Part shown: positions 35,439-43,428 of the stretch, piece by piece
How positions within the stretch are numbered: the stretch's first letter is position 1
How the letters are laid out: each line of letters begins with the position of its first letter
Assembly (NCBI RefSeq): GCF_009811555.1
Contig: NZ_BLIN01000005.1
Span: 1,311,501-1,375,500, forward strand
Length of the DNA stretch: 64,000 nucleotides
DNA from: Streptomyces caniferus
GTDB lineage: Bacteria; Actinomycetota; Actinomycetes; Streptomycetales; Streptomycetaceae
Direction: 5' to 3'
Translations under genes and position numbers: made by a program
The notes under the pieces: generated by a model
The model's input: only the letters and a program-made list of their open reading frames with translations
Told to the model about the DNA's origin: nothing
Databases searched by the model: none

Positions 35439-36431
35439 ATGAAGATGCTGATCAACGTCGCCGAGACCGTGGTCGCCGATGCGCTGCGCGGGATGGCCGC
35501 GGCGCACCCCGAACTGGTGGTGGACGCCGAGAACCGGGTGATCGTACGGCGGGACGCACCGGTGGAGGGGAAGGTGGCGCTGGTGTCCGGGGGCGGCAGC
35601 GGGCACGAACCGCTGCACGGGGGGTTCGTCGGGCCCGGGATGCTGGACGCCGCCTGTCCGGGCGAGGTCTTCACCTCGCCGGTGCCCGATCAGGTGGTGC
35701 GTGCCGCGGCGGCCGTGGACAGCGGCAACGGGGTGCTGTTCATCGTCAAGAACTACACCGGGGACGTGCTCAACTTCCAGATGGCGGCCGAGCTGGCGGA
35801 GGACGAAGGGGTGCAGGTGGCCAGCGTGCTCGTCAATGACGATGTCGCGGTGACCGACTCGACGTTCACGGCGGGCCGCCGGGGCACCGGGGCGACGCTC
35901 TTCGTGGAGAAGATCGCCGGTGCCGCGGCCGACGAGGGCATGCCGCTGGAGCGGGTGGAGGCGCTGGCCCGGCAGGTGGTGGCCTCGTCGCGCAGCTTCG
36001 GGGTGGCGCTGAGCGCCTGCACCACCCCCGCGAAGGGCAGCCCGACCTTCGATCTCCCGGACGGGGAGCTGGAGTTGGGCGTCGGGATCCACGGCGAGCC
36101 GGGCCGGGAGCGCCGGGCGATGATGACCTCGCGCGAGATCGCGGACTTCACCGTGGACGCGATCCTGGAGGACCTCGACCCGAGGCTGCCGGTGCTGGTG
36201 CTGGTCAACGGCATGGGCTCCACCCCTCTGCTGGAGCTGTACGGATTCAATGCCGAGGTGCGCCGGGTGCTCGACGAGCGGGGCGTGGCGGTGGCCCGCA
36301 CGCTCGTGGGGAACTATGTGACGTCGCTGGACATGGCGGGCTGCTCGGTGACGCTGTGCCAGGTCGACGGGGAACTGCTGCGGCTGTGGGACGCGCCGGT
36401 GCAGACGCCCGGGCTCCGCTGGGGGCGGTGA
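35439..36431 (+). CDS. dhaK: Dihydroxyacetone kinase subunit DhaK
   Basis: A 330-residue substrate-binding subunit of the phosphotransferase-dependent dihydroxyacetone kinase. GKVALVSGGGSGHEPLHGGFVG (partly cited; residues 45-66) forms the dihydroxyacetone pocket. ELGVGIHGEPGRER (about 211-224) contains the His that makes the covalent hemiaminal with the substrate in characterised DhaK. The end DMAGCSVTLCQVD is usual. The upstream open frame was rejected because GGGAGG lies 5 nt before this ATG. It is the first gene of dhaKLM. Confidence 0.95.
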   Translation: MKMLINVAETVVADALRGMAAAHPELVVDAENRVIVRRDAPVEGKVALVSGGGSGHEPLHGGFVGPGMLDAACPGEVFTSPVPDQVVRAAAAVDSGNGVLFIVKNYTGDVLNFQMAAELAEDEGVQVASVLVNDDVAVTDSTFTAGRRGTGATLFVEKIAGAAADEGMPLERVEALARQVVASSRSFGVALSACTTPAKGSPTFDLPDGELELGVGIHGEPGRERRAMMTSREIADFTVDAILEDLDPRLPVLVLVNGMGSTPLLELYGFNAEVRRVLDERGVAVARTLVGNYVTSLDMAGCSVTLCQVDGELLRLWDAPVQTPGLRWGR

Positions 36432-36529
36432 CACCGCAGCCGTATCCGCAGGCGGGTCGGCATCCGCTCCGGTGGCCGTACGACCCCGTTTTCTTCGCTC
36501 AGTGCCCGAACAACCAAGGAGAGTAGTCC

Positions 36530-37138
36530 GTGTCCGAAACGGTGCTGGATGCCGCGTTCTTCGTACGCTGGATGACGGCGGCCGCCGCCGTCCTCGACCG
36601 GGAGGCCGACCGGCTCACCGAGCTGGACTCCCCCATCGGTGACGCCGACCACGGAAGGAACATGCAGCGCGGCTTCGCGGCCGTGGTCACGGCGCTGGAG
36701 GCGGAGCCGCCGGCGACACCCGGTGCGGTGCTGATCGCCGCCGGACGGCAGTTGATCTCAAGTGTGGGCGGGGCGTCCGGGCCGCTCTACGGCACGCTGC
36801 TGCGGCGGGCCGGCAAGGCACTGGGCGAGGCGCCGCAGGTGGCGGCCGAGGAGCTGCGGTCGGGGCTGGCCGCCGGGGTGGACGCGGTGGGGCAGCTCGG
36901 CGGATCGGCGCCGGGCGACGCGACGATGCTCGATGCGCTGGTGCCGGGCGTCACGGAGATGTCGACCTCCTTCGCCGCGGCGGCCGAGGCCGCCGAGCAG
37001 GGCGCGCAGGCCACCGTGCCGATGCAGGCCAGGAAGGGCAGGGCGAGCTACCTCGGGGAACGCAGCATCGGGCATCAGGACCCGGGGGCGACCTCGTCGG
37101 CGCTGCTGTTCGCCGCGCTCGCGGAGGTGGCGCAGTGA
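36530..37138 (+). CDS. dhaL: Dihydroxyacetone kinase subunit DhaL
   Basis: A 202-residue ADP-binding subunit. LDSPIGDADHGRNMQRGF (about residues 33-50) carries the Asp ligands for the two Mg ions. SSVGGASGPLYGTLLRRAG and GDATMLDALVPG are also conserved. In the PTS-dependent system the bound ADP is a permanent cofactor that receives phosphate from DhaM and passes it to dihydroxyacetone on DhaK. The GTG start has AAGGAGAG about 7 nt upstream. It overlaps dhaM by 4 bp. Confidence 0.95.
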   Translation: MSETVLDAAFFVRWMTAAAAVLDREADRLTELDSPIGDADHGRNMQRGFAAVVTALEAEPPATPGAVLIAAGRQLISSVGGASGPLYGTLLRRAGKALGEAPQVAAEELRSGLAAGVDAVGQLGGSAPGDATMLDALVPGVTEMSTSFAAAAEAAEQGAQATVPMQARKGRASYLGERSIGHQDPGATSSALLFAALAEVAQ

Positions 37139-37572
37139 GCGCGGGGACGGCGGACGGTACGGCCGGCGGCGGGGGTGCGCAGGTCGGGGTGGTGCTGGTG
37201 TCGCACAGCGGACCGGTCGCGGAGTCCGTGGCGACCATGGCGATCGGCCTCGCCGGCGGGGCCACGACGCCGGTGGCCGCCGCGGGCGGTACGCCGGACG
37301 GCGGGCTGGGCACGAGTGCGGAGCTGATCACCAAGGCGGCGCGGACCGTCGACCGTGGAGCGGGCGTGGCGATCCTGGTCGACCTGGGCAGCGCCGTACT
37401 GACCGTCAAGGCCCTGATCGCCGAGGGGGACGAACTCCCCGCGGGCTCACGGCTGGTGGACGCGCCGTTCGTCGAGGGTGCGGTGGCCGCCGTGGTCACC
37501 GCGGCGGCCGGGGCTGATCTGGCCGCCGTCACGGCGGCGGCCGAGGAGGCGTACGGGTACCGCAAGGAGTGA
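37135..37572 (+). CDS. dhaM: Phosphotransferase subunit DhaM (EIIA-Man-like domain only)
   Basis: A 145-residue protein with the mannose-type EIIA fold. VGVVLVSHSGPVAESVA (residues 17-33) carries the phosphorylatable His, and VAILVDLGSAVLTVKALI is the second conserved element. The HPr-like and EI-like domains of E. coli DhaM are absent, so phosphate must come from the general PTS proteins. Start and dhaL stop overlap (4 bp). A Gly-rich N-terminus of about 15 residues is variable. The downstream gene is convergent. Confidence 0.93.
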   Translation: MSAGTADGTAGGGGAQVGVVLVSHSGPVAESVATMAIGLAGGATTPVAAAGGTPDGGLGTSAELITKAARTVDRGAGVAILVDLGSAVLTVKALIAEGDELPAGSRLVDAPFVEGAVAAVVTAAAGADLAAVTAAAEEAYGYRKE

Positions 37573-37609
37573 GGCGTGGCAGGCGAAAGGCCGTCTGCTG
37601 CCGCCGCGT

Positions 37610-38428
37610 TCAGGGTTTGCGGGCGACGCCCGCGTAGCAGGCGGCCTCCGCGTCGGTGACATGGGTGGCGTCCTCGGGGCGGTCGGGGCGCCACTGGTGG
37701 GAGAGGGTGACGCCCGGTTCCAGGAGCTCCCAGCCGTCGAAGAAGCGCAGGAAGGCGGCGTGGGAGCGGAACTGGAGCCGGGTGCCCGCTTCGCCGTAGA
37801 TCTTGATGATCTTGCCCATCGCCTCGGGGCTGAAGTCCGGTGTCGCATGGCTCATCGCGAGGGTGCTGCCGCTGGGGAGCGCGGCCTTGAGGGTATCGAC
37901 GATCATGAGGGCGCGGTCCTGGCCGTCGTCGGGGACGAAGTGCATCAGCGCGTTCAGGCTGAGCGCGACCGGGCGGCTCAGGTCGAGGGTGTCGAGGAGC
38001 TGGGGCGCCGTGAGGATGCCGGCCGGGTCGGTGACGTCGGCCTGGACATATGCGGTGCGCCCCTCGGGGGTGCTGAGCAGGAGCGCCGCGGCGTGCGCGA
38101 GGACGATCGGGTCGTTGTCGGTGTAGACGACCCGGGCGTCGGCGGCGATGCTCTGGGCGACGTCGTGGAGGTTCGGCGGGGTGGGGATGCCGGTGCCGAT
38201 GTCGAGGAACTGCCGTATGCCGGAGGCGGCGACGGCGCGGGTGGCGCGGTGCATGAACTCGCGGTTGATGCGGGCGGCGACCAGCGCGGCGGGAAAGACG
38301 CCCAGCACCTTGCCGGCGGCCATCCGGTCGGCCAGGAAGTTGGTCTTGCCGCCGAGGAAGTAGTCGTAGATCCGGGACGAGTGGGCCCGGTCCAGCTGGA
38401 GGTCCACCACGGACCCGTGCTCGCTCAT
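37610..38428 (-). CDS. SAM-dependent methyltransferase, DUF574 (Methyltransf_19) type
   Basis: A 272-residue member of a family greatly expanded in Streptomyces. The N-terminal signature RAHSSRIYDYFLGGKTNFLADR (partly cited; residues 14-35) is diagnostic. FLDIGTGIPTPPNLH (SAM-binding motif I) and VVYTDNDPIVLAHA follow. The substrate is unknown for most members. GGGGAGG precedes the ATG by about 9 nt. It is convergent with the dha operon and has no operon partner. Confidence 0.92.
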   Translation of the reverse strand: MSEHGSVVDLQLDRAHSSRIYDYFLGGKTNFLADRMAAGKVLGVFPAALVAARINREFMHRATRAVAASGIRQFLDIGTGIPTPPNLHDVAQSIAADARVVYTDNDPIVLAHAAALLLSTPEGRTAYVQADVTDPAGILTAPQLLDTLDLSRPVALSLNALMHFVPDDGQDRALMIVDTLKAALPSGSTLAMSHATPDFSPEAMGKIIKIYGEAGTRLQFRSHAAFLRFFDGWELLEPGVTLSHQWRPDRPEDATHVTDAEAACYAGVARKP

Positions 38429-38812
38429 CGTCTGCTGCCTCCCCAGTACGGCATGCCGCCCCGGCGCGCCTCCCCGGCGTACGGTAACGCCCCCTCATAA
38501 CCCGCGCACTCCAGGCGGCGCATCAACCGCCGCCGTGCGCCGGGCTGTTGGAGCACTGCCCCGTACGCCCCGGATCATGCCGGGTCGTACCCGGCGAGGT
38601 TTCCGGCGCCCGGCCGGTTGGCGCCCCCCGTGCGTCACATGCCACGGTCACGCGTAGTCATATGAATACGCAGCGGCAGATTTTTGCCCGCCCGATGCCA
38701 CAAAAGGGGTCACCTTCCGGTTCATTGGAGGGTGAGGGCAAACCGTCCTCCCGCGGCCGGCGGCGCTTCGGCGCCCGGCTCGGTGCACGGCGAAACGGAA
38801 CGAGGACTGCTC
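38429..38812. other. 384-bp spacer between methyltransferase and sigma-factor genes
   Basis: A divergent promoter region. It includes a 10-bp palindrome CGGCATGCCG (38449-38458) near the methyltransferase start and an A/T-rich island around 38655-38690 (TCATATGAATACG, GATTTTT) that probably marks the sigma-factor promoter. Plus-strand frames crossing it have Arg/Gly-rich shadow composition. Confidence 0.4.
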
Positions 38813-39457
38813 GTGAGCGCAGACCGGGACCGACTGCTACCGGCGTGCGCCCCGGCGCACGTCCATACGGCGGAGTTAGCCCCGCTCCCCCGTGGTTCGC
38901 TCCCGGCCGTCGCGCCGGAAACGCTCGACCGGCAGCTGTCGATCACCTTCGAGGCGTTCCTCGCGACGCATGCACGCAAGTGGCTGACGTATGCCTATCT
39001 GCACACCGGCAGCGAGCCCGCCGCACGCGAGGTGACCCGGGCGGCGTACGGGCAGCTCGGCCGGCTGTGGCCGCATGCGCTACGGCAGGCGTCGGTGGAG
39101 GCATACGCCTGGTCGGTCCTCAAGGAAAGCGTCGTGGAGTGGCTCTACGACCACCACCAGCCCACCGCGCTCACCGAGACCGCCGCCTTCGCCGTCGTCA
39201 CGCATGCCCTGCTGCGCGAGTGCCAGCAGCAGTTCGCCATGCTGGAGAGCCAGTTGGGGCTGTATGCAGCCATCGCCCGGCTGCCGGAGCGGCAGTGCGA
39301 TGTGATCGTGCTGCGCCATGTCATCGGGTACAGCGACGCGCAGATCGGCTCGTTGCTCGGCGTCGACGAAGTCACCGTCCGCTCCTACGCCAGCCGCGGC
39401 AAGCGCAAGCTCGCCGCCGCACTCGGAATCGACCAGGGAAATTCCAGGGGGAACTGA
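38813..39457 (+). CDS. Sigma-70 family RNA polymerase sigma factor, ECF-like
   Basis: A 214-residue ECF-type sigma factor. Region 2-like sequence spans about residues 35-110 (ITFEAFLATHARKWLTYAYLHTGSEPAAREV, partly cited). Region 4 spans about 150-205 with LPERQCDVIVLRHVIGYSDAQIGSLLGVDEVTVRSYASRGK (partly cited), a clear helix-turn-helix for the -35 element. GTG 38813 was chosen: GAGG lies 8 nt upstream, and the longer frame is Arg-rich with no site. An unknown gene follows after only 2 bp and may be its regulator. No anti-sigma domain is recognisable. Confidence 0.85.
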   Translation: MSADRDRLLPACAPAHVHTAELAPLPRGSLPAVAPETLDRQLSITFEAFLATHARKWLTYAYLHTGSEPAAREVTRAAYGQLGRLWPHALRQASVEAYAWSVLKESVVEWLYDHHQPTALTETAAFAVVTHALLRECQQQFAMLESQLGLYAAIARLPERQCDVIVLRHVIGYSDAQIGSLLGVDEVTVRSYASRGKRKLAAALGIDQGNSRGN

Positions 39458-39459
39458 CC

Positions 39460-40227
39460 ATGTCGCACATCTGTCCCGCGGGCCGCAGGGAGACCGTCGA
39501 GACGCTGCTCAGCGCCGCCGCGGCGGTGTCCGGTATCGACGATCTGGCGGGGTTCGCCGACCTCGACGCCACGGGAGTGCCCGGCGGCCTCGACACCTCC
39601 GTCCGGGCGGGTGCCGCGGCGGCGGGGGGCACGGCGGCCGACGGACGCCTGACCGCACAGCGGCCGGCCCGGACGGCGTACGCCGCACCCAGCACCTACC
39701 CCAGCGCCCGCGACGAGGCCACCCACGAACTCCAGCTGGCCTGTGCGCTGGTCGTCAACGCGGCGGCGGCCGCGGCGAGCCTGGAGCGGCTGGTCGACGA
39801 CCACCACATCGACCCCGAGGGCGCGCTGGTCTTCGCCTGCCTGCTGCACATCACCGGGCGCCATGACGCGGCCCATTTCTGGTGGCACTTCGGCGCCGGG
39901 GCCGGGAGCCGGACCGCCGCCTACTGTCTCTACCTCTCCCACCGCCGCAACGGCGAGTACCGCGACGCCGCCTACTGGCGCGAACAGGCCGCGCACGCGC
40001 CCGACGAGGAGCGCCGGTCGGCGGCCGCGTTCGACGAGAAGCAGTTGCTGCCGGACGCGGCCCGCCACAACCTGCTGGTCCAGTGGCACAGCGGGCTCGC
40101 CCCGACCCTGCCGAGCGCGCTGGAGAACGTGATCAACCGGCTCGTGGTGGACAGCGACGACGAGGACTTCGGCGAGATCCCCCGCCCTTCCCCCACGCTG
40201 GTCCGGGACCTCGGCCGGGCCGAGTAG
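39460..40227 (+). CDS. Hypothetical protein paired with the sigma factor
   Basis: A 255-residue soluble protein I do not recognise. Residues 1-90 are Ala/Gly-rich and probably flexible. Residues 90-215 look helical and repeat-like (ACLLHITGRHDAAHFWWHFGAG then TAAYCLYLSHRRNGEYRDAAYWREQ, both partly cited), resembling tetratricopeptide helices with His/Trp-rich faces. There is no signal peptide or membrane segment. It starts 2 bp after the sigma-factor stop with its own AGGGGG site, so the pair is certainly cotranscribed. It may modulate that sigma factor, but this is inferred from position alone. Confidence 0.8.
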   Translation: MSHICPAGRRETVETLLSAAAAVSGIDDLAGFADLDATGVPGGLDTSVRAGAAAAGGTAADGRLTAQRPARTAYAAPSTYPSARDEATHELQLACALVVNAAAAAASLERLVDDHHIDPEGALVFACLLHITGRHDAAHFWWHFGAGAGSRTAAYCLYLSHRRNGEYRDAAYWREQAAHAPDEERRSAAAFDEKQLLPDAARHNLLVQWHSGLAPTLPSALENVINRLVVDSDDEDFGEIPRPSPTLVRDLGRAE

Positions 40228-40293
40228 CGACGCCACGCCACCGGCGGCTCCCCGGCGCGGGCCGCGGGACGCACCACGGCCGGCCGGTCGGCC

Positions 40294-40716
40294 TCAGGAG
40301 TCGCCCGTTCCGTCCGACGGGCCCTCCGCCATCGGCGGCCACGCCGGGCGGCTGGCGTCGGGGACCGTGGCCAGCGCATGGCCGACGGTGGGGTAGCAGG
40401 AGAAGACGCTCAGGGACTGGGTGCCGACCAGCAGCCGCAGCATCCGTACGCCGAGCGAGGCCAGCAGCAGCCTGCCCTCCAGGCGCCGGCACAGCCATTC
40501 CAGGGCGAGCAGGCAGCTCAGCCCGCGGGAGTCGCAGAAGCGCAGGGCGGTCAGATCGAGCACCAGGAAGCGGTGGCCGGCCGACACCACCGACCGCGCC
40601 TCGGCGAGAAACGCCTGCTCGGTGCGGAGGTCCAGGTCTCCGCTGACGCGCAGGACCGCGCACTCCTCCGCCTGCACGATCGCAGTGACCGCCAACGACC
40701 GCATCTCCGAGCTCAT
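40294..40716 (-). CDS. STAS domain anti-sigma-factor antagonist
   Basis: A 140-residue STAS protein. Residues 8-110 hold the fold (VLRVSGDLDLRTEQAF; LVLDLTALRFCDSRGLSCLLAL with the Ser that is phosphorylated in SpoIIAA/RsbV at CDSRG). The last 25 residues are a Pro-rich tail. Its role would be to sequester a kinase-type anti-sigma factor when unphosphorylated. The two PP2C phosphatases in this window are candidate activators. The ATG at 40716 is 7 nt after TAGTCT on the minus strand, suggesting a leaderless mRNA. Confidence 0.88.
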   Translation of the reverse strand: MSSEMRSLAVTAIVQAEECAVLRVSGDLDLRTEQAFLAEARSVVSAGHRFLVLDLTALRFCDSRGLSCLLALEWLCRRLEGRLLLASLGVRMLRLLVGTQSLSVFSCYPTVGHALATVPDASRPAWPPMAEGPSDGTGDS

Positions 40717-40723
40717 GCCGTCC

Positions 40724-40729
40724 AGACTA
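40724..40729 (-). promoter_or_regulatory. -10 element TAGTCT of the STAS gene
   Basis: TAGTCT on the minus strand ends 7 nt before the ATG at 40716, with no ribosome-binding site between. Confidence 0.5.
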
Positions 40730-40886
40730 AGCGCCGCCGTCTCCGGCACCACCGCTGCGGCCCGCCGGCGCACAACGGACCGCCCCGGACAACCCGGCCC
40801 GCAGGGGCCCGTACGGGCCCGCCGCCAGGGCGTTACGGGCACCCGTTCGTGCATGCGGCCAAGGTGACAGCGGCCCGAAGCAGACA

Positions 40887-40999
40887 AAAACGGTCACGTT
40901 TTCCGCCGTCGCGGGCACCCTTCCGCACCGTCCCGGTTGCTATAAACCTGATACGGGCGGAAACGGGCAGCCCCGTGACCGAACGGAAACCGGAAAACG
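40887..40999. promoter_or_regulatory. Four copies of a CGGAAAaCG motif upstream of deoR-type gene
   Basis: CGTTTTCCG (40897-40905, inverted), CGGAAACGG (40958-40966), CGGAAACCG (40984-40992) and CGGAAAACG (40991-40999) share a core. The first copy also lies in a perfect inverted repeat, AAAACG-GTCA-CGTTTT (40887-40902). The array ends 24 bp before the DeoR start codon, a normal place for an autoregulatory operator. Binding by the DeoR protein is inferred from position. Confidence 0.5.
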
Positions 41000-41023
41000 T
41001 CAGAATTCGGGCAGGAGTGAGCC

Positions 41024-41785
41024 ATGAGGGCCGAGGAACGCCAGCACCGCATCCTCGCGTTCGCCCGGCAGTCCGGCCGGGTCGAGGTCGCCGATGCCGC
41101 GGTGGAGTTCGGGGTCGCCCGCGAGACCGTACGGCGTGATCTGAGCGAGCTGGAGCGCCGGGGCCTGATCCGGCGTACGCACGGCGCGGCGTATCCGGTC
41201 GAGAGCGCCGGGTTCGAGACCACGCTGGCCCGGCGCGAGACCCAGCAGGTCGAGGAGAAACGCCGGATCGCGGCGGCCGCCGCGGGCCTGGTGGGCGAGG
41301 CCGAGACGGTGTTCGTCGACGAGGGCTACACCCCCGAGCTGGTCGCCACGCTGCTGCCCGCGGACCGTCCGCTGACCGTGATCACCGCGTCGCTGCGCAC
41401 CGCGTCGCTGGTCGCGGCGTCCGAATCGACCACCGTCCTGCTGGCCGGCGGGCGGGTGCGCTCCGGGACGCAGGCGACGGTCGGGTCCTGGGCGCGGGAC
41501 ATGCTCGCCCGGTTCGTGATCGACCTGGCGTTCCTGGGGGCGAACGGCATCTCCCGGGAGCACGGCCTGACCACCCCGGATCCGGCGGTCGCCGAGGTGA
41601 AGGAGCAGGCCGTCCGCTCCTCGCGGCGCCGGGTGCTGGTCGGGGTGCACAGCAAATTCGGCGCCAGCAGCTTCTGCCGGTTCGCCGAGGTGCGTGACTT
41701 CGACGCGATCGTCACCGACGCGGGGCTGTCCGCGCCGGAGGCACATCGCTATTCGCTCCTGGGGCCGCAGGTGCTCCGGGTCTGA
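41024..41785 (+). CDS. DeoR/GlpR family transcriptional regulator
   Basis: A 253-residue sugar-responsive repressor. The winged helix-turn-helix is residues 3-58 (ERQHRILAFARQSGRVEVADAAVEFGVARETVRRDLSELERRGLIRRTHGGA-type pattern, cited only by its ends). The DeoR sensor domain (about 75-235) has VFVDEGYTPELVA and FLGANGIS and the Lys of VGVHSKFG, which bind phosphorylated sugars in this family. It precedes a polyol transport and dehydrogenase operon on the same strand and is the probable regulator of it and of itself. Confidence 0.92.
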   Translation: MRAEERQHRILAFARQSGRVEVADAAVEFGVARETVRRDLSELERRGLIRRTHGAAYPVESAGFETTLARRETQQVEEKRRIAAAAAGLVGEAETVFVDEGYTPELVATLLPADRPLTVITASLRTASLVAASESTTVLLAGGRVRSGTQATVGSWARDMLARFVIDLAFLGANGISREHGLTTPDPAVAEVKEQAVRSSRRRVLVGVHSKFGASSFCRFAEVRDFDAIVTDAGLSAPEAHRYSLLGPQVLRV

Positions 41786-41790
41786 CCGGG

Positions 41791-41817
41791 GCGGGGCCGT
41801 CCGGACTCCGGCCCCGC
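41791..41817 (+). terminator. Terminator hairpin after the DeoR gene
   Basis: GCGGGGCCG (41791-41799) and CGGCCCCGC (41809-41817) form a perfect 9-bp GC stem with a 9-nt loop, 5 bp after the stop codon. It separates the regulator from the transport operon, which therefore probably has its own promoter. Confidence 0.6.
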
Positions 41818-42048
41818 ACGCAACCCGGCACCCGGCACCACATCCCGCCCTGTCTCCCCATAACCCATAACCCACCGCCGACGGCCGCCCCGGCCGCCGG
41901 ACGGCTCCCCCGGCGTACCCGCGGGCCGGAGCCGTACGCCCCGCAACCGCCGCTGGTGCGGCACTCCCCGGACCTCCCCGTCCGCCGCACCCGCCCCTCG
42001 CCCCCGTCCCCGTGTCCCCCTCCCCCGTCCCCCAGAAAGGCACGAGCC

Positions 42049-43428
42049 GTGAGAGCACGATCCCCCGGACCAGGCCGCGGCGGCCGCTCCCTAGGGCTGA
42101 CCGCCCTCGCCGTCGCCCTGGCCCTGTCCACCGCCGGCTGCTACCGCGGCGCCGGCGATGCGGGCAACGACAGCCGTCACACCATCAACGTCCTGATGGT
42201 CAACAACCCGCAGATGGTGGATCTGCAGCGGCTCACCGCCGAGCACTTCACCAAGGAGACCGGCATCAAGGTCCACTTCACCGTGCTGCCGGAGGACGAT
42301 CTGCGCGACAAGATGAGCCAGGACTTCTCCAGCCAGGCCGGTCAGTACGACGTGGCCAGCGTCAGCAACTACGAGACGCCCATCTACGCCCGCAACGGCT
42401 GGCTCTCCCCGCTCGGTGAACGGGCCGCCAAGGACCGCACGTTCGACCAGGGCGACATCCTGGAGCCGGTCCGCTCCTCCCTCACCGCCGCCGACGGCAA
42501 GGTCTACGCGGAGCCCTTCTACGGCGAATCCTCCTTCCTGATGTACCGCAAGGACCTCCTCAAGGCCACCGGGCTGACCATGCCCGCCCGGCCCACCTGG
42601 CACCAGGTCGCCGCGCTCGCCGCCGAGCTGGACGGCTCCCGCAAGGGTCTGAAGGGCATCTGTCTGCGCGGCCAGCCCGGCTGGGGCCAGCTCGCGGCCC
42701 CGCTGACCACCGTCGTCAACACCTTCGGCGGTACCTGGTTCACCAAGGACTGGCAGCAGCAGGTGGACAGCCCCGCGTTCACCGAGGCCACCCGGTTCTA
42801 CGTCGATCTGGTGCGCCGGCACGGCCAGGCGGGCGCCCCGCAGGCCGGCTACACCGAGTGCCTCAATGACATGCAGCAGGGCAAGGTCGCCATGTGGTAC
42901 GACGCGACGGCCGGCGCCGGTTCGCTGGAGAGCGGCGAGTCCAAGGTGGCGGGCAAGGTCGGCTACGCGCCGGCGCCGGTGGAGCGGACCCGTGAGGCGG
43001 GCTGGCTGTTCACCTGGGCATGGGGCGTACAGAAGGCCAGTACGCACCAGGACGCGGCCTGGCGGTTCGTCCGCTGGGCTTCGAGCAAGGGCTACGAGCG
43101 GCTGGTGGGCCGCGAACTGGGCTGGTCGAGGGTCCCGGGCGGCAAGCGGGCCTCCCTCTACCGCAACCCGGAGTACGCCAAGGAGGCCGGGGCGTTCGCC
43201 GGCCCGACCGAGCGGGCGATCAGCTCGGCCCGGCCCGGCGACCCCGGCGTACAGCCGCGCCCGGCCCCCGGCATCCAGTTCGTCGGCATCCCCGAGTTCG
43301 CCGACCTGGGGACCAAGGTCTCGACCGAGATCAGTGCGGCCATCGCCGGCAAGCAGAGCGTTCCCGAGGCCCTGACGAAGAGCCGGCGACTGGCGCAGGA
43401 GGTGTCCGATGCCTACACGCACCACTGA
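42049..43428 (+). CDS. ABC transporter substrate-binding lipoprotein, sugar/polyol type
   Basis: A 459-residue extracellular binding protein. The signal peptide ends in the lipobox LSTAGC (Cys about residue 30). The mature part resembles solute-binding family 1 proteins for sorbitol or mannitol (SmoE-like): VLMVNNPQMVDLQRLTAEHF, YAEPFYGESSFLMYRKDLL and GKVAMWYDATAGAG (each partly cited). The GTG at 42049 has AAAGG about 8 nt upstream. It overlaps the first permease gene by 20 bp. With two permeases and a zinc dehydrogenase it forms one operon. Confidence 0.9.
   Translation: MRARSPGPGRGGRSLGLTALAVALALSTAGCYRGAGDAGNDSRHTINVLMVNNPQMVDLQRLTAEHFTKETGIKVHFTVLPEDDLRDKMSQDFSSQAGQYDVASVSNYETPIYARNGWLSPLGERAAKDRTFDQGDILEPVRSSLTAADGKVYAEPFYGESSFLMYRKDLLKATGLTMPARPTWHQVAALAAELDGSRKGLKGICLRGQPGWGQLAAPLTTVVNTFGGTWFTKDWQQQVDSPAFTEATRFYVDLVRRHGQAGAPQAGYTECLNDMQQGKVAMWYDATAGAGSLESGESKVAGKVGYAPAPVERTREAGWLFTWAWGVQKASTHQDAAWRFVRWASSKGYERLVGRELGWSRVPGGKRASLYRNPEYAKEAGAFAGPTERAISSARPGDPGVQPRPAPGIQFVGIPEFADLGTKVSTEISAAIAGKQSVPEALTKSRRLAQEVSDAYTHH

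Larger units (their letters stand above)
40717..41023. other. 307-bp divergent promoter region (STAS / DeoR)
   Basis: Contains the STAS -10 element at its left end, the CGGAAA-type operator array at 40887-40999, and a TATAAA hexamer (40941-40946) that could be the -10 element for the DeoR gene. GCAGGAG ends about 7 nt before the DeoR ATG. The region is more A-rich than its surroundings. Confidence 0.45.
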
